A stretch of DNA of 64,000 nucleotides, taken from Chondrinema litorale (GTDB lineage Bacteria; Bacteroidota; Bacteroidia; Cytophagales; Flammeovirgaceae). Each line of letters starts with the position of its first letter. Positions within the stretch are counted from its first letter, which is position 1. The position numbers and the translations under genes are program-made. The stretch is from assembly GCF_026250525.1 (NCBI RefSeq), contig NZ_CP111046.1, positions 248,001-312,000 of the forward strand, given 5' to 3'. Below the pieces are notes generated by a model. It made no database searches. It had not been told where the DNA came from and saw only the letters and a list, made by a program, of their open reading frames with translations. This document shows positions 61,943 through 64,000 of this stretch, one piece after another.

Positions 61943-62767
61943 ATGTCAAAAACAATATTTATTACTGGCGCATCAAGAGGCTTTGGAAAATTATGGGCAG
62001 ATGCATTTTTACAGAGAGGAGATAAAGTAGCGGTTACTGCTAGAAAACTTTCAGACTTAGATGACTTAGTTGAAAAATATGGTGAGAATGTATTACCCAT
62101 TCAATTAGATGTAAGAGACAAGCAAGCCAGCTCAGATGCTGTTGACCTCATCATCGAAAAATTTGGAAACATCGATGTGCTTATCAATAATGCGGGTTAC
62201 GGTTTGTTTGGCACAGTAGAAGAATCGACCGAAGAATATGCCAGAGCACAAATGGAAACTAACTTCTTTGGTTTATTATGGGTAACACAAGCTGTTTTAC
62301 CAGTAATGAGAGCACAGAAAAGTGGTCAAATTATTCAAGTTTCAAGCTTACTTGGTCTTACGACTATGCCAATGCTTGGTATCTACAATGCTTCTAAATT
62401 TGCTATAGAAGGTTTAAGTGAAACACTCGCTAGCGAAGTTGCTCATCTGGGTATTAAAGTGACTATTATTGAGCCTAATGGTTATGCTACAGATTGGGCT
62501 GGTGCTTCTGCTTTGCAAACTTCTAACAACATTACCGACTACAACGCAGTAAGAGAAGGCTTTGCTGAGGCTTCATCAGATACAGATATGTATGGCATAC
62601 CTGAAGCAACTGTAAAACCAGTATTAGATTTAGTTGATAATGAAAATCCTCCCGCAAGATTACTACTTGGTAGAATGGGTTACCATGTAATGAAGGATGT
62701 TTACAACAAAAGGCAAGCAGAAATTGATGCTTGGAAAGAAGTAAGCATTGCCGCTCACGGACATTAA
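61943..62767 (+). CDS. SDR family NAD(P)-dependent oxidoreductase
   Basis: A 274-residue classical short-chain dehydrogenase/reductase. The cofactor motif is TGASRGFGK near the N-terminus. NNAG is present in VLINNAGYGLFG. The catalytic Ser lies in QVSSLLG, and Tyr148 and Lys152 lie in IYNASK. A C-terminal helical extension (PVLDLVDNENPPARLLLGRMGYHVMKDVYNKRQAEIDAWKEV) is typical of the many SDR proteins found beside AraC-type regulators. The substrate is unknown. A monocistronic leader with its own -7 element is visible upstream. Confidence 0.93.
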   Translation: MSKTIFITGASRGFGKLWADAFLQRGDKVAVTARKLSDLDDLVEKYGENVLPIQLDVRDKQASSDAVDLIIEKFGNIDVLINNAGYGLFGTVEESTEEYARAQMETNFFGLLWVTQAVLPVMRAQKSGQIIQVSSLLGLTTMPMLGIYNASKFAIEGLSETLASEVAHLGIKVTIIEPNGYATDWAGASALQTSNNITDYNAVREGFAEASSDTDMYGIPEATVKPVLDLVDNENPPARLLLGRMGYHVMKDVYNKRQAEIDAWKEVSIAAHGH

Positions 62768-62823
62768 TTGGATTCCAGAACATCAAGGCTGAACTTGTAT
62801 TCACATCAATTTGTAGTAAATTA

Positions 62824-62837
62824 AAACAAATTTGTTT
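62824..62837. promoter_or_regulatory. 14-bp palindrome upstream of the AraC gene
   Basis: AAACAAATTTGTTT is a perfect palindrome 20 bp before the regulator start codon. Its low complexity makes chance possible. A self-regulatory site is one reading, although AraC proteins usually prefer direct repeats. Confidence 0.3.
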
Positions 62838-62857
62838 AGGGCTTAACAAACATCAAA

Positions 62858-63757
62858 ATGCGCAAAGTAACCCATCATAAAACATTAGCAGATTTACATA
62901 GAGCTTATAACTGGCCTGCTCCCGAGCATCCGCTTTTTAGTATTGTAAACTGTACAGCGGATTGCCCTCTGGGAGATAGAGAGTTTACGAGTGATTGTTA
63001 TTTGATAGGTTTTAAAAAATTGCGTGCAGGAGTAATCTTGTATGGTCGTACCAAATACGACCATAGCAATGGTTCTATGATGTTTGTTAAGCCCAGGCAA
63101 ATTATAGAAATGAAGCATCTCGAGTTTGAAGAAACCGGATTTATGATACTCGTTCACGAGGATTATCTAGCTGGAAATGAGTTACATAACAACATACAGA
63201 AATACAGCTTTTTTGAATACGAAACCAATGAGGCATTGCATCTATCTCCAAAAGAAGAAGACATTATCTGGGAGTTATTCAACAAAATAACTTTGGAGTA
63301 TAATAGCAATCAAGATGAATACAGCAGAGAAATTATTATTAGCCATGTAGCTTCTATTTTGATGTATTCGCAGCGGTTTTACAAAAGACAATTTATTAAC
63401 CGGACAGATATGTCTGGTAAAACAGTTACAAAATTTAATGAAGCTTTGCGTGCTTATTTTGATGCCGGTTACCTTATTTCAAAAGGGCTTCCATCAGTAA
63501 ATGCATTGGCACAAGATTTATATGTTTCTCCTAGATATTTGAGCGATTTGCTAAAGCAGGAAACTGGCAAAACCGCTATAGATTTAATCCATATATCACT
63601 AATTGCTGAAGCGAAAAATATGTTGCGAATTGAAAATCAAAACATAGCCGAAGTTGCTTACCAATTAGGTTTTGAAAACACCTCATATTTTACCCGACTG
63701 TTTAAAAAGCAAACTGGAATGAAACCCCTTGAATTCAAAAAAATGCAGTTGAATTAG
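62858..63757 (+). CDS. AraC family transcriptional regulator
   Basis: A 299-residue regulator. The N-terminal ligand/dimer region (about 1-180) is beta-rich with PEHPLFSIVN and YLIGFKKLRAGVILYGRTKYDHSNGSMMFVKP. The C-terminal double HTH (about 198-297) has ALAQDLYVSPRYLSDLLKQETGKTA and IAEVAYQLGFENTSYFTRLFKKQTGMKPLEFKK. It follows the SDR gene by 90 bp on the same strand. Regulator/SDR pairs of this kind are common in Bacteroidota, and it probably controls the oxidoreductase gene. The effector is unknown. Confidence 0.94.
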   Translation: MRKVTHHKTLADLHRAYNWPAPEHPLFSIVNCTADCPLGDREFTSDCYLIGFKKLRAGVILYGRTKYDHSNGSMMFVKPRQIIEMKHLEFEETGFMILVHEDYLAGNELHNNIQKYSFFEYETNEALHLSPKEEDIIWELFNKITLEYNSNQDEYSREIIISHVASILMYSQRFYKRQFINRTDMSGKTVTKFNEALRAYFDAGYLISKGLPSVNALAQDLYVSPRYLSDLLKQETGKTAIDLIHISLIAEAKNMLRIENQNIAEVAYQLGFENTSYFTRLFKKQTGMKPLEFKKMQLN

Positions 63758-63779
63758 CATTTCCACTGCATTTTAATCT

Positions 63780-64000
63780 TTACTTCTCAAACTTTAAATA
63801 ATAATCGAAGAAAGGCAGCATCTGGTTTGGTACTCTTCCATCTTTGGTAAAAATACCGCTCACATGCGTACCTATGTATTCTTCGGCAAAATGAGTAAGC
63901 CCAACATTTTCTAATTTCTGGCTAAACATATCGCATTGTATCGTAAATCGCTCACCAGCATTTCTACCCCAATCCATTTTAATGGCTTTCAGTTTTTGTA
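63780..64000 (-). CDS. C-terminal part of an esterase-like alpha/beta hydrolase (5' end outside window)
   Basis: The minus-strand frame is open to the window edge, so the ATG at 63977 is internal. The visible 72 residues (LKAIKMDWGRNAGERFTIQCDMFSQ onward) end with TKDGRVPNQMLPFFDYYLKFEK. The GTHVSGIFTKDGRV part matches the usual position of the catalytic His at the end of D-type esterases (PF00756-like: a GxH turn before the last helix), here as Thr-His-Val. It is convergent with the AraC gene, with 22 bp between. The assignment rests on a short tail only. Confidence 0.55.
   Translation of the reverse strand, partial: QKLKAIKMDWGRNAGERFTIQCDMFSQKLENVGLTHFAEEYIGTHVSGIFTKDGRVPNQMLPFFDYYLKFEK

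Overview
The window looks like a chromosome segment of a free-living, polysaccharide-degrading Bacteroidota, most likely of the Cytophagales type. The reasons are two SusC/SusD pairs, a Bacteroidota-type ECF sigma/FecR cassette, DUF4249 and DUF4231 proteins, C-terminal type IX secretion sorting domains, lipoprotein signals, low GC and a promoter of the TTG-N19-TAnnTTTG kind. I saw no rRNA, tRNA, CRISPR array or insertion sequence with a transposase.

Layout. 1-1423: a very AT-rich pair, the end of a CxxC thioredoxin-like protein and a type I signal peptidase. 1546-11045: an RND efflux operon (adaptor, permease, TolC channel, second permease). Between adaptor and first permease sits a four-helix-bundle (23S intervening-sequence-type) gene flanked on both sides by arrays of degenerate 7-bp units. 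11610-18264: a single-module type I polyketide synthase (KS-AT-DH-KR-ACP-TE) whose ketoreductase has lost its catalytic tyrosine, followed at 1 bp by a lipocalin-like gene. 18344-23954: a SusD/SusC pair on the minus strand, divergent from a DeoR-type regulator, with a 14-bp palindrome between them. 24308-28482: a lytic transglycosylase lipoprotein, an apiosidase-like (DUF4038) lipoprotein, then on the minus strand an amidase without signal peptide followed by a two-TM DUF4231 protein. 28844-36893: a large ELWxxDGT/MBG-repeat type IX-secreted protein, an AsmA-like protein, a TlpA-like thioredoxin and a cysteine-rich lipoprotein. 37323-46234: a TonB receptor, a DUF4249 lipoprotein, a second outer-membrane receptor, two small envelope proteins and a LytS/LytTR two-component pair. 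46519-61833: a polysaccharide utilisation locus with ECF sigma, FecR anti-sigma, STN-containing SusC, SusD, and enzymes of families GH3, GH5 and GH78. 61943-64000: an SDR oxidoreductase, an AraC regulator and the C-terminal end of an esterase.

How it fits together. In the 46519-61833 locus glycan binding to SusC/SusD should be signalled through the STN domain to FecR and release the sigma factor, while the GH5, GH3 and GH78 enzymes cut a beta-glucan-like or rhamnosylated substrate. The minus-strand SusCD pair is probably controlled by the adjacent DeoR protein instead. The polyketide synthase, its lipocalin partner and the upstream RND pump could form a make-and-export unit, but only the PKS/lipocalin link is strongly supported.

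The most unusual observations are the paired, self-inverted heptamer arrays around the four-helix-bundle gene, the PKS with a dead ketoreductase and higher GC than its neighbours, a 12-bp tandem repeat upstream of the ELWxxDGT gene, and a GH5 enzyme whose catalytic barrel is interrupted by a discoidin-like domain.
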